From the NCBI RefSeq assembly GCF_027580225.2, contig NC_073341.2:13756501-13820500 (forward strand): a stretch of DNA of 64,000 bases, read 5' to 3'. Positions 11,706 through 24,600 of the stretch are shown piece by piece. Made by a program: the position numbers and the translations under genes. This stretch comes from Misgurnus anguillicaudatus. Taxonomy: Eukaryota > Chordata > Actinopteri > Cypriniformes > Cobitidae. The first letter of the stretch is position 1, and every line of letters starts with the position of its first letter. Under the pieces are notes generated by a model. It worked only from the letters and a program-made list of their open reading frames with translations, searched no databases and was not told the DNA's origin.

Positions 11706-12946
11706 TGTCAGGATTTGCTGGCAAAGAACCCAAGCACAGACAGAGATGGGAAAATACACTGATAACTTTTAATTCAAAAACAAGAAAACAAAAACCCACG
11801 AGGGAGTAAAATAACAATTACAGATAATACAAGAACACTAACAAGGCAAGACTAAACTATAAACACTGAGTTGGACAAGAGCAAACACTAACAAGACTTG
11901 ACTAGATTTAATATATGACTAAACAGGAACAATACACACTCCATGAAACACAGACGATCGAGCACAGGACAGCAAACACAAGGGCATTAAATAGGGGAGC
12001 AAATCAAGAGGGGAACAGGTGACATGAATCAAACAATAATGGGATGACTAACGAGGAAGGAAACAAGGGGGCGGGGTCAGGAGACGAGACAGAAAGCACA
12101 TGGCAATGAAAAAACAAAAGGTGTGTTCGACTTCATGCGGCGCTGCGCAGACCGATCAGCGGCTGACTTGAAGCAGTGCATTCCGGTTAGTATTTTTGTC
12201 CCACTTCAGCTGGCGCTGCAGGCACGTGATTGTGTCATAAGGCTTTTAAGTACCGCGAGAGCGGTTCGAGATCAGCCGCCTGAGTTAGCCAGCGCAGTTC
12301 GCGAAGAGGAGCTGCACGGGCTGTAATGACGACACAGATGTTTCACGATTGGTCGGATTCACCATATGACAACAATCACGTGTATTTCGTGTTTATTTTC
12401 ACGCCCTCAGTTCCACAAATGCTCACAAATCTGTATTTTTATAACAGTTAAAGCTATTTTCATGTAGTCGCGATGTTATATTGTGTCATCTTCATTAAAA
12501 TAAAATGGATAAAAAACGTAGACCCCACTACATTGGTATTTAAATAATATATGCTTATGTTGAACTCTTTATTCTTGTAAAAAGACTGATGTAAGCCTCT
12601 TCAGTTCCACTCATGCTCATACACGGACATTCAAAACAGTATAATTCACTTTTTATGTAGTTTACATCTTACAAATCATGTTTAATGCGATTAAGCAAGC
12701 AAACGGCACGTGATCAGCCATGCCTGACGTAAATGCAGCAAGCTACGGGAACCACAGCGCGTCCGACTTCACGTCTCCGTTTCCAGCTCCTCCCCGCCTG
12801 CACGCGGCTAATCTCGCCGATCGGTTACATCCAGCCACAGCCGATGTCGAACACACCTAATGCCAGTGCTCTCACACAAAACATTGGGCTGCCATGATCC
12901 TGTCACTATGACTAGACAACTGTGATCTGAAGACAGGATCATGACA
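11706..12946 (-). repeat. 3' LTR of the 11.7-19.0 kb element
   Basis: It runs from TGTCAGGATT to ATCATGACA. Without the MITE at 12119-12858 it is 501 bp and aligns closely with 14076-14098 joined to 18554-19029. Shared text includes the block starting ACAGAGATGGGAAAATACAC. Confidence 0.88.
12119..12858. mobile_element. 740-bp MITE inside the 3' LTR
   Basis: The inverted ends are AGGTGTGTTCGAC and GTCGAACACACCT, exact complements. The other LTR lacks the segment and gives a near-empty site (AAAACAAAGCCAGTG), which confirms it as an insertion. The flanking duplication is short or unclear, at most 2-3 bp. It is GC-rich at the ends with no transposase frame. Confidence 0.87.
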
Positions 12947-13092
12947 GGACCCTCCGTCCCCCAAGGGAACACACTAGACACGAGACAAGACATACTGAGA
13001 AACAGAGAAAAACCAATAAAACATAATACACAAACACAACGGTAAACAACAACTTACAATGACAGGGTTTAGATGGAATAACAAAAACATAA

Positions 13093-14041
13093 TTAAAGAG
13101 AGGGGGGTGGGGGAACAAGAAAGTTCATCGGGGGTGGTCCAGACTGGGAGGGACTAGGTCTAGAGCGGGGGGTCCGGGCAGGCTTGATAGGGGGTTTAAA
13201 ACGGACAGGCTTGGTGGGGACAGGGCAAGGAGGAATAGAGGAATAGTCAGACAGAGGTGGGGTAGGGGGCGTTGCAGCTGGCTGTGGCAAAGTCTGCGCT
13301 GGTTGCGCAGGCGGCTGTGGCAAAAGCTGCGCTGACTGGGCAGACGGCTGTGGCAAAGGCTGCGCTGACTGGGCAGACGGCTGTGGCAAAGGCTGCGCTG
13401 ACTGGGCAGACGGCTGTGGCAAAGGCTGCGCTGACTGGGCAGACGGCTGTGGCTGCGGTGGCTGGGCAGACGGCTCTAAAGGGGAAGGTATGGAGGCTGA
13501 CTGTGATGCCAACGATCCCTTCTGTCGCTTCTTTCTCCGAGGGCGAGGAGCAGAACCTGAGGCAGGTAAGGTGAGGACTGAGGTGGGAGCAGCAGGTTCC
13601 GAGGAAGACCCCTCTGATGCCGACTCCCAAGAATTTCTCCGCTCTCTCTTACCCTGGAGACTAACGGGCTGGACGGAGCCTTCAGAGCCTGGGTTCCCCA
13701 GTGCCAATAACACCAATGACGTGGTCCTCTGGAATGGGAGGCAATGGCCTGGAAGCAGATCCACCCAATGACTTGCCAGTCTGAACCCGTTGCCGCTGTT
13801 CGATACGGGCCACCATCTCCCAGTAGGGAAGACGGGTAAGTTCCGTCCGCTCTTGCAGTGGTGGTGGGTTATTGAGAGCCGCAATAAAATAAGAATTGGC
13901 CAGACCTTCGGGAATAAAATACCTATTCCCCTCCATGTCTTTAGCAAAGTCTCTGAGTGGGATCCTCTTCTGGGGCGGAAACGGCCCGCCGCCAGCAAGC
14001 GTCTCAGCAATAAGATCGCTCCACCACTTAGCGTCAGACAT
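13093..14041 (-). pseudogene. Gag-like ORF with proline-rich tail, frameshifted
   Basis: An ATG at 14041 opens about 35 nt after the 5' LTR of the host element. The first frame (119 codons, to 13682) begins MSDAKWWSDL and ends near GTGEPRL. A different overlapping frame then continues to 13093, so a frameshift near 13690 is likely. The second part has a basic patch (PRPRRKKRQKG) and then at least four copies of an 11-residue unit, PQPSAQSAQPL, encoded by a 33-bp tandem repeat (about 13310-13460). It ends in a proline-rich tail. Position and composition suggest a Gag-like structural protein. There is no zinc knuckle, protease or polymerase, and no family was recognised by sequence. Confidence 0.6.
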
Positions 14042-14723
14042 GGCAAGAGCTGGGTTCAATTTGGCTCGATCGTTCTGTCAGGATTTGCTGGCAAAGAACA
14101 GCCATGAAAACGGGTCAGGGGTGAAAAAGGTGAGAAGGGCTCTCGAGGGTCGATGTGGCCTCTGATGGGGCCGCGAGGTGGGAGGACCCCCCCCAGAATA
14201 AATATTATGGGCTCATTAGGGAACATGCTGTAACTTAACTTATTTATTCTTCAGACATCTGATTGGCCAAGGACAAAGAAGAAGTAAGGAACTCAACATC
14301 CCTCCACGTGCGCAGAAACAAAATTCCCACCATAACATACATGACCATTATTTCAATTATTTAATTCTGACAGACAATTTAGATTTCAAATGTAAACATT
14401 TGACTAGTAACGGAAACCATGTTTAATTAAATGGGTTGATAAATATGGAAAGCTGTAACAAGTAGCATTCTCATACTATTTTACATCTGCAATAATTTTA
14501 TTTTGCCAACATCAGACCATCAGTCACAAGGCCATACAATTTTAAGTTGGCCTTGCAATAGGGTGGACCTGAAGGCCTACATCTAATTTAAAATGACTTA
14601 ATTGTACAATATAGTACTGGCTAAATGAATTACATTATGGTTTTTGAGTCATGGGTTGAATAATTTTCAGATAAGCAAAAAAGTGATGTGGGAAAATAAA
14701 ATAAGAACAAATCAAGACATTAC

Positions 14724-15501
14724 GGGCCAATCCCATTTCTCTGTCTTACCCCTTCCCCTACCACTTCGTCTTACCCCTAGCCCTTGTCCCTCAAAACCAA
14801 GTGTTAAGCGCTAGGGGTGAAAACATACCCCTATGAAATGAGACACCGCTTAATATTTACGGTTACGTCATCAGTGAATCAGCCGCCGAGTTTCTTCTGG
14901 CGTCCCTGTGTGATACAGGACGGTATACGTAAAGCACGTACCGATGTCTCCAAAGCAAGTAGTGTTATGCACTGATATCAAACAAAATTCGCTGCTAACG
15001 TTAATGGAATTTAGTTAAAACTGTAGACAAGCACGCAGTCCATTCATGGCTAGTTAGAGAAATACGGGAATGTTGTGCAAATCAGCAAATACGGGACTGT
15101 TGTGCAAATCAGCAACGTAACGTTAGCGTAGCAAACTCGCGAAATTTTAAAACATTTAAATTAAGAACATAATTCAAATATATATGAACAGGACTGTGTA
15201 GAGCACAATACAAGACGTTAGTAATTTTTAAATTAATTATTAAGCCGAAAATACTTACATTTATGGGACTCTCTGGACGCTCTAGCCGCCATTTTTGCCG
15301 GTTGCGCAGTGTATTCTGGGTACCCCTTGGTTTCAAGTAAGCTCGCGGAAATTCTTGGTTTTAAGGGGTATCTACCACTTGCCCTTAGCCCTACCCCTTG
15401 ATCAAAACGAGAATTGGGATAGCCCTTACTCTTACGTGAACGTGCAAAACTAAGGGGTAGGGGTAAGGGGAAGGGGCAAGACATAGAAATGGGATTGGCC
15501 C
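14724..15501. mobile_element. Inverted-repeat element, GGGCCAATCCC ends, TAC target
   Basis: Ends of about 40 bp begin GGGCCAATCCCATTTCT and are flanked by TAC on both sides (14721-14723 and 15502-15504). The subterminal regions are rich in CCCCTTACCCC-like runs. A 3-bp TSD would suit PIF/Harbinger. There is no transposase frame. It is nested in the 14099-18553 insertion. Confidence 0.83.
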
Positions 15502-15986
15502 TACAAGCATATAAAATAGAAAAGAACAAAGTTACAAATAAAGTAAGATCTAACATTATTGATTAGGTAGAAAACAGTTTCAAATTAACATAACACTGTT
15601 TTCATACTATAAATTAAATATAATTAATCTTTTCAAAGCTTTAAAAGTGATTTTCCTTTTGTCTTCTGTAGTTAGATGAACATAGTGACACAAACATAAG
15701 CATTTCTTATAAGACGAACTGTCCCTTTAACAACGGAGAAGCGATCTATACACTGACACACGATCAACTTCTCACTTATATTAAACGGCTGTTTTTATGA
15801 GAATACTTTCAGAGACTGTGGTATTACAATAAAGTTTGTGTGTATATCTCCTGTCAAGCCCAAAAAATATGCGTTTGCTTTGCGTGATTTTTGAAACGCG
15901 CGTTGGGCGTGGGCTTTTGAGTTTGTGCGCGTATGCCCACTGAAAACAGTTCACTTTCGCATCTTTGTCGCTCAGATAGTCTAAAA

Positions 15987-17851
15987 CAGTCGCGTAGCTA
16001 TGGGTGGGCCTGGGTGGGCCTGGGTCCACCCACCTGTCAGCTAGGCCCACCCACCTGCCTATCCAGTAAAGCCTGTTAGTTATCCTAAAGAGTAAATTAT
16101 GTTGCATTTATCACTATACTTAACCTATAAAAAAATATTTTTTTAAACTCTTGTTTACTATTATGATAAGGAATAAGTTAATTTTGTAAATAGTAGTGCA
16201 ATAAATAGTGCATTTCGAACAGCCTCCTGGCCCCTCCTACACCCCACATCATAGAAATTAACACCCGGTTTAAGGCTGACACGTAAGGAATAATGAAAGC
16301 TGCGCTGCTTCATTGTCTTAAAATGAAGGTCACGAAGACCTTCGGTGAGAAGACTTTATTACAGCTTGATGGTTCCCCCTTTAACATCACCGTTGATGTT
16401 TCTGAACCTGAGGTGTTGGTTCGTTCAGGCGCATTGTTGGTGCTTGCTATTTTGAGGCAAATAAAATAGACTAGCCTACGCCACTGACCAACTAAAACCT
16501 GCCAATGGAGAAATATTGCTTTTGTTATTTAATGAGCGCATATGCGCCTATAAACGGCAACGCGCATTTGCGCCTATAAACGGCAACGTGCATTTGCTTA
16601 TCACATGGATGCGCAGCAGCACACAAACGTTTAAAATATGAAAAATCAAAGGATTAAAATGTTAAAATGTTTTAAAGATTATTATTGAGTGTCTTGGACA
16701 TAAATGTGGACCGATTATGAGACGTTAGAAGGCGTAAAAACCTGCTTCACCTGTAGCCTGGTAAGTAATTAAATGTTTTGCTTTAAAAAAATGCAAATAT
16801 TGCATTTATGTAGAATTTTTTTAATGCTACCCCAAAGATTTATTATATATGATGACTTTGTACCTGTGGATATGATGAGATGAGAACCGTTTTTATGTTA
16901 TGGTTAAATTTCAAAACACCCACAGTTCTAGTGCTGAAATTGCGTTTATAAATTATTTATTGTTACAAATAAACTATTTTTAAAGTACAAACCTTTTCTT
17001 GCATATTTGTAAATTATTCTTTGAGATTACTGATCATGTAGGCTATCCATACCTTTACAATAATTAAAAGCCTGCTATTTTTACTTCCATGACTGAAAGA
17101 AAACAACTTTTAAAGGTTTAAATGAAGAATTTCGTTGCAAAACGAGAGAACTCCGTTTTTAACATTTTTGTCAAATTACTATTATGTTATCATGTTATTA
17201 TTTTGTTTTATAGTGCTACTTAGCTGTATTTTTTAAGTTATGAAGGTTTAAATCAAAACAAACCAACCGCAGTTGAATTGATATTAATTGGAATGCACAA
17301 CCAAAAAACAAGATTTCTTTTGCAACGAAACTTTTCAAATACCAACAAATTAAGCTACTATTTAAAGTATTTTTAAAGTAGGCCTAAAGCTTTTCTTGCA
17401 TATTTGTAAATACAAATACATTTAGAGCAATTAAAAGCCTGCTATTTTTACATGAATGATCATGACTGAAAGAAAACGACTTTTAAAGGTTTTAATACCA
17501 AAGAATAACAATTTAATTACAAATAAAAACAACACAATTTATTAATATCAATCTTAAACTGGTGGTCTTCTTCCTCTGCTTAGTTTTTTACAAATTCTGC
17601 CAAAATATGGAATCGGGATGGTGCAAGCGCAACTGGCTTGTAAAGGAGATGAGACTCTTACTGGTTTATTGCACATTGCGCTTAGATTGTTGAAATAGGG
17701 CCCATACAGGCTTTTGTTCTTATTAAACGGTGATATATTGAAACTGGTGTAGTTGTGTGTTTGTATATTTTGATAACAGATGCTTTTTTGGTTAAGGCCC
17801 ACCTGATTTTCTCTGGGCCCACCCACATTGTGAATCCTGGCTACGCTAGTG
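15987..17851. mobile_element. hAT-type element (1.87 kb)
   Basis: The ends are CAGTCGCGTAGCTA and, inverted, CACTAGCGTAGCCA. An exact 8-bp duplication GTCTAAAA (15979-15986 and 17852-17859) flanks it. Subterminal GTGGGCC-type motifs are mirrored. The interior has no long frame, so it is non-autonomous or decayed. It is nested in the 14099-18553 insertion. Confidence 0.9.
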
Positions 17852-18553
17852 GTCTAAAATCGCTTAAATGCTACTGTAACTAAATGGTAAACTTTCTTAT
17901 CAACAGTATTAGTAACAGTATGTCAGTATGTTCTTATTACAGCATTTCATGCAATATTTTGCCGTTTCCCCATATTTCCATTTAAGTAGCCTACTTACAG
18001 CCGTAGACTAGTAGACCATGTGACTTACAAGCGAGAAGTACGTCCATAATTCGTTCCAATCCATTCCAACAAAAAATCTTTTAGGTCACTTTGCAGTGTC
18101 AGTCTGTGTAGATATGTTTTAATTGGTTGATGCCTTAGAATTCTACAATAATAGTTTTACAGCGTTTTGTGTTGACTTTACGTCCCGAAGGCAGTCGCTC
18201 TACGCATCTTCAACAAGCTTGTAAGATTAAGAACACAGAAATGCGGATGACATCACAGTAGCGCGAGAGCCGTTCGAAAGCAGCCTTCTTTATGGCTTCT
18301 CGATTCACTCTCTTGATAATTTGATGTCACCTGCCTGCCTGTCGGTTTTTGCAGCGCAGCATGAACTCAAACAAATCCAATGTCTGGGATACATGTTTGG
18401 ATGACGGCAAAGGGGCATCTTCAAACAACGCGCGCATACCTCCCCTCCCCCCCAAAAAATGTTTTCTCATCGAATCTACATGATTCACGTGGGTCACCTT
18501 TTTTGGCTTCAAAACGGCGAATTTCGACGAAAGGTGAGGGATTTTCATGCCTG

Positions 18554-19029
18554 AAAGAACCCAAGCGCAGACAGAGATGGGAAAATACACTGATAACTTT
18601 TAATTCAAAAACAAGAAAACAAAAACCCACGAGGGGGTAAAATAACAATAACAGATAATACAAGAACACTAACAAGGCAAGACTAAACTATAAACACTGA
18701 GTTGGACAAGAGCAAACACTAACAAGACTTGACTAGATTTAATATATGACTAAACAGGAACAATACACACTCCATGAAACACAGACGATCGAGCACAGGA
18801 CAGCAAACACAAGGGCATTAAATAGGGAGCAAATCAAGAGGGGAACAGGTGACATGAATCAAACAATAATGGGATGACTAACGAGGAAACAAGGGGGCGG
18901 GGTCAGGAGACGAGACAGAAAGCACATGGCAATGAAAAAACAAAGCCAGTGCTCTCACACAAAACATTGGGCTGCCATGATCCTGTCACTATGGCTAGAC
19001 AACTGTGATCTGAAGACAGGATCATGACA
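18554..19029 (-). repeat. Outer part of the interrupted 5' LTR
   Basis: This continues the LTR begun at 14076-14098. It matches the 3' LTR from GAACCCAAGC to ATCATGACA and is followed by CAGAT, the right-hand target duplication. Confidence 0.85.
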
Positions 19030-19034
19030 CAGAT

Positions 19035-20160
19035 ATGATTTATACATCATTTAAAAAGTTAAAGTGTCTAGTTTTTTTCTGTCCACTACCAATAAAAACA
19101 GAATGTTGTGCTTTTCGCAAAATTAAGAAAATAAACATGATGCGCGTTTTGTTCTCTTTCCCTCAGTGAAGTCCTTTCTTAAACGCGTCAGAAAAATAAA
19201 CTGTAACTTAACGAATACATGTCATAGAAACAAAAGATAAATCAAATGTCTACATAATGTTTGGAATGTCAGCTTTTAAATGATGTAAGTGAGATCGAAA
19301 ACATATCGTTGCTGTCTGATGAAAACCACGTATGTCCATTTTGCAGATTTTGAGATTTTTCGACAGATTGAATGTCCAGGTTCATTATCCATTTGGTGTC
19401 AAAGCTGTCAATCACGTCGCATATCTTCCGCCTGTGAAGCATCTCGCCGGTCTCGTAAAGTTTCATCGAAGCTCAGCACTGGATATAGCCGAATAAACAT
19501 GACAATGACTTTCCTTCATCGAGGTAAACGTTTCCCCCGGACGCCAAACGAACATCTAGGAGTGACTGAATTACGGTAGGACTGTGCAAACAAAGTATCT
19601 GTCTAGCATTGGTGATATTTACGCTGGGGACATCCCACCGCTTTTTGAAAGCATTTGGTTAAAATGTTCTGAAAAATCAAGCGATGCTTAAGACTTGTTT
19701 TGTGGTCTAGTGTCACATATGTTGCGTTGTATGCTTATGGTGTGTTTTCTTGTACATGTGTAATGAAATTCATTGTAATCATTGACTAAAAGCGCTGCTG
19801 TTTTCTACGGTATGGTGCTCTGGCACTGTTCGGTTGAGCTGGTGTTGCAGGGACTGTTACATGTGTGCAGTCGACATTGTTGAGGGTTTTATGCTGAGTA
19901 TTTTCTTGTTGTTGACTGGCCTACGCTATGCCCATTTTTGATGCGCCATTATTCAATATTTTTCCCATCCTGCAGTAATGTTTTTATCAGATCTTTTGTC
20001 CCCACCACTTTTCAACACAAACGGACGCCCCTGCTGTCTAGCATTACCATGTCAGTGTATTGATTCATTGTCCCTTCATAGTTTGCAAGAGACATTTAAT
20101 ACACTTATGATTAATATTAAATAAAGTAAGCGTATTTAACTAAAACGTTGGCTATTTAAT
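19035..20160. other. Unassigned sequence
   Basis: AT-rich, with no open frame above about 100 codons, no recognised motif and no TE border. It separates two LTR elements. Confidence 0.3.
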
Positions 20161-20164
20161 GAAC

Positions 20165-21592
20165 TGTAAGGTACCACCCACAAGCCCAACGACAGATACA
20201 AGTGGAGTGGGTGAAGGGGACTCGTGTTCGTTCCTTCCTCAGCGCTTCTAGAAGAATAATTCCATATCATGATTAAATTAATTTCTTTGATCTCTGTGTT
20301 TAAATTATAATCTGACTCTAATTTAATATACTAAGAATTTAGTGCATTATTCCAATTATCTGTTGATCATAATTTAGATGTTTGATTATTTATTAATTCC
20401 CATAGTCTTAGTTATTCGTTCATTAGGGACCCGGTATCGCACAGAGCATACGCCGGCCGTTTGCGTATATCTCACGGACACAAAATTGTCAGTCTGATCT
20501 TAGTCAGAGGTTACCGGGTAAACTAATATTTTTATGTCTGGCCGCTCCATGCTTGCTCCGATCATAAAAATAGTTACTTTAGTTTAGCGCTCATGCAACT
20601 TGCTAAGGCAGGTGATAAACATAAATCTGAGAGTTTTAATGAATGTGCCCCATGCTCCATTCGACCATCAAAACCTCAGTGTGATAATATCCTGACACGA
20701 TAATCTTGCGGTAATACCAGACTCCTTCTAATCTACTGGTCATAACAATTTCTGAAAGAATTAAAATAAATCAATACAGTTTCTGAAGAATTCAGATTAA
20801 TCAAATGTAACAATTTATTATACCAGGCAGGTTTCAGCTTCAAACATAAATTAAACAATATCATACAGAATTTGATTCAATTCCAATTAATTAAAATGAT
20901 CAACAGTTGCAAAAGTTACAGTCATACCTGGCAATAGACACTTTGGCTACAGAGTACTTCCATCATGAATATAATATACCCAAAATGGTTTAGAAAAATT
21001 CTTGTTAAAGAATACTTCCATAATGTCTGAATACACACACCCAAAGTGTGGGGAAGATTCTTGCTAAAGAATACTTCCCAGAGTCTCTTGCCAAGCCACC
21101 TTATATACACAGAATGAGACAAAGAATAATAAAATCTCAAAACAGGATTTGGTTGGTCGGTTCTCGTGACCTGAAGGAGCACCAAATGGGACTGTTAACC
21201 ATCTGTGATCTAGATCTCCTCATGAGTTGACACCCATCACAGGAGTACAGATTATGTCTTAAATTTTAAACTTTGATATACTTTCTCTTAGCATTATAGA
21301 AATTAGACCTTTTTAACCATCGCACCATGACCTTTAAAACAACACCAAACATGAAGATGAAACCTTTGTAGCATCACAACATATGATATATTCAATGTTA
21401 CATGTGTTTAGTATATTTCCAGTAACCAAAACCTTAAAGGAGAAGAGAGAGGGGGTGAAATACAGATCAGTTCCTGTGTATCCGTGACCCCTGTGGAGAG
21501 AGACAACACGTCTCTCAAAAATAGACACAGAATGTGTTTTTTATTGTTTTATGGTCCAGCTCCAAAACCAAAACTTGTCCACCTGTCCTACA
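20165..21592 (-). repeat. 3' LTR (1,428 bp)
   Basis: In minus-strand order this is the downstream LTR. It begins TG and ends CA in both readings and is preceded on the left by GAAC. Single-base differences from the other LTR include positions near 20276, 20781 and 21227. Confidence 0.92.
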
Positions 21593-21603
21593 TCTCCTGC
21601 CCT
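21593..21603 (-). other. Polypurine tract
   Basis: The minus strand reads AGGGCAGGAGA immediately before the 3' LTR, as expected for plus-strand priming in reverse transcription. Confidence 0.65.
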
Positions 21604-24600
21604 GACCATTGGGAAACTGTCAGAGTACCCAAGGGGTCATTTTGGGTGGACTTCTTGGGTCTCCATACGTCCTTTGTAAATGTAACAGTCTTTTCAAGAT
21701 GAACACCTGTTATGTTAAACAATGCCTGCAGATATCAAAGCAGGAACTTAACTGTGCTGAACAGGTGTCTGTGATGGACAGAATCTCTGTGGTTCTCGTA
21801 GTAAGATAATCTCCCAAATGGATCTGGTTGAAATTTGTTGTACAAAGTCCATTGTGTCAGCCAAACGCATGTGCTCTGTTCATGGAACCTGTCTCCTCTC
21901 AACATTTAGAAGCATCTGTCTCTAATGGGGTCCTCCCCTGGATATTTTCCTGACCTTTTGAACAGTCCTCTGTTACCTATTGGCAGAAGGTATTTTTTTG
22001 ATAGAAAAGTCAGACCTCCGTAGGTGAAGGAATTCCTCACACTGAGAATGCACCACTGTATGAGAGGGAATTAGAATATAATACACATGACCATGAAATG
22101 ACTGAACACTGATGAACTTGACTTTCCTTGGAAGGAAATAGTTGTGAATGATTACAATAACACATGACATTATTAGATGTTTCATGATATTGGTGCGAAT
22201 GGTAAATAAGGTCTCCTTTCCTTTTTCAAAATAATTTGTCCCAAAAGGTGATCCCATTACCAAACTCTTCACTACTATGCATATTGAACATAGAGTGGAA
22301 TTTTGATATAATCTGTGTATTTTAAAGGGAGAGTGGCAAAAGTTATTTTAACTAGCATATTTACCAGTGGTATACATTATTAAAGCATATAATAACAATA
22401 CCATTCAAATATAATACAAATAAATGTAAATTATATGTATATAAAATACAGATATTTATGCTAAAGTATATATAATATGATATATTTATAATTTTAATAA
22501 TAATAGAATTATTCAAAACCTTGAAATGCAAGTTCACCATGTATATCTAAGAATTCAATTAAGTACTTAAAACATACCCAGACAACTTAAACTTAAATCA
22601 AATAATTTCTGAATTTCTTATTTATCCATTGTCAATAATTCTTTGCATGTTGTCAAATAATTCTGTACATATATGTTGGTTTAGTCACATTCAATGGTAA
22701 GGTGTCTGATTTATGTGATTGATCATTAGAAGTGCCAGCACTTCAAATATAACCATTTTGTAAAGTTTGAAATGTTTAGACATGTCTGCAGCCATGCTAG
22801 CCATTTCATTCTTCACTTACTTATTTTAATCTGAAAGTCTTATGTAATCAATTAATGTTCGTATTTTACCTGTATTTGTACAATCAGAGACAAAACAATT
22901 GATGTGTGACTATAACCATACATATGTTCCATGCACACTGAAATGTTTCATGTAGTTCAATAGAAAATTGACCCAATAGTTTATATTACCATGAAATTAA
23001 AATCATAAGTTGACCTTTAATTTTCTCTCCTATGTGTGAGATGCTAAATGGGTTTGCATGTATGACAAACTCTAGAGTTTGGATTGTAAGTCATTAATCA
23101 TACATATGTGTGATGTTTTAAGCCTGGATAGTTTTAAAACTTATACCAGGTCGCAGTGTTATGTTGTTGCAATGGTGAAAATATGTGCATTACATGTTCA
23201 TGCCTGGAAGTGGGTGGATTCTAACCTAAAGTAATCTGTGTTGCAAAATTTTAGTTCCGATGCTACATCGGGAGGTCATATAATGAATATAATAGTTTAT
23301 TACTGTGAGATGTGTATGACCCCACAAAGCATTATCACACCCACCTCCTGCATTTTAGGTTTGTGCCTGTATTTGGGCTCAGACACGTCTCTAGTGTCAG
23401 GACTCTTAAGGAGTCATAGTAATCCACCTGAAAGGAAAAAAGTTAAGATAACAAACAAAGAAACATTAATTTCTAAAATTTTGGGCAATTTGCATTAAAA
23501 CATGGCATCATCTTTAGTTTAAAATGATGTCACTATCACACAGCTATCAATGACAGCAATGCATTAGGGTGTAAATTCTTCCTGGTAAGAAGATTTGTAT
23601 CATTACTTTCTGCAAATTAATTTCAGAGGCCAGATTAAGTTGGGAATTTTCTGTTATATTTGACTATGTTGTTTCAGTATAGTCTGAGTGTGTATAGCAC
23701 CATAAACTGCACTTGCATTTAAACTGTGAGCATAAGAAGTCCCAGTTTTGCTGGGGAAATTTTTGGATTAAATTTTTAATCTTAAACTTAAATGGCTTTA
23801 CTCCGAGTTGTTCTCAGTACCGTCAGCTCACATGTTTAACTGCTGTGATGTCTGTTTATGGTACACACTATTAAACTTTTCAATCTCTGTGACCTGTAGG
23901 ACTGTAATTTCTGATGATTTAACATTTCCCACAGTTTTAACCAACTATAAAAGTACATTGACTGATCAGATTCAGTTTAAATTGATGTTTCAAACTTATA
24001 AAAGAGTTGTTTGGTTTGCTATCTTGTGCCATGATATTATCAGTGTTCCTGCAAAGCAAAAAACAAAACCAAACAACAACAAACAAACAACAATAAACAA
24101 CAACAAACAAACAACAACAAACAACAAAACAAACAAAACGAACCACAAGCAAAATCATACACATACCCCCGTTTTGGCACGAGATAGTGGACCAAATAAA
24201 TCTGAATCTAAATATTCCCTGGGCCTTTTTGTGGGTTTTAATCATGTAAGTTTGAAATGCATGTAATGCATCATTTTTCACCATATTAGGCCTGTCTGGC
24301 CATTATAATATAATTTACATTATATTAAAAATAATATTAATTAAAATAAATGTTATAACTGGTCTCAAGGGCTTCTAGAATGATGGTACTTTTGCAAAAT
24401 TGAGAGCACATTTCTGTGAATTGACCCTGCAGTAGCAGCTGCATTAACAGGTTTACTAACAGCAACAACTCTTTGTTGTTTTTAGGATGCAATGCACCGC
24501 AGCACATACTGGGTACAGAGCTTAACTCATTGCTCAGCTGGGGTTTTTTGTGACCCTCTGGAATTGGGCACAATTTTCGCATGTTTTTAGCTGAGGTCTC

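Larger units (their letters stand above)
14099..18553. mobile_element. 4.45-kb hAT-like insertion in the 5' LTR
   Basis: Comparison with the other LTR shows that this block interrupts it. The ends read CAGCCATGAAAA and, inverted, CAGGCATGAAAA. The flanks share AAAGAA (14093-14098 and 18554-18559), or 8 bp with one mismatch if the border shifts by one base. The insertion is itself a host for elements at 14724-15501 and 15987-17851; without them it is about 1.8 kb and shows no transposase motif. Confidence 0.72.
11706..19029 (-). mobile_element. Short LTR retrotransposon, heavily interrupted
   Basis: Its limits are set by a 5-bp duplication CAGAT (11701-11705 and 19030-19034) and by LTRs beginning TGTCA and ending TGACA. 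Read on the minus strand, the 5' LTR is 19029-18554 plus 14098-14076, the internal part is 14075-12947 with one gag-like ORF, and the 3' LTR is 12946-11706. Removing insertions leaves two LTRs of about 500 bp and about 1.13 kb of internal sequence, so it is a small element without reverse transcriptase. A purine-rich run lies just before the 3' LTR (12947-12965). No convincing tRNA primer site was seen. It carries a 740-bp MITE in one LTR and a 4.45-kb insertion in the other. Confidence 0.82.

Noticed and set aside
13272..13574. Plus-strand ORF opposite the gag-like gene
   Set aside because: Antisense reading of the 33-bp repeat; the minus frame has the start position and composition expected for a gag-like ORF.
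18549..19029. Independent solo LTR
   Set aside because: The CAGAT duplication and the missing 23 bp at 14076-14098 show that it is the outer part of a split LTR of the 11706-19029 element.
23808..24284. 152- and 115-codon ORFs in the LTR-element interior
   Set aside because: They run through an AAC-rich simple repeat on opposite strands and show no retroviral motif.
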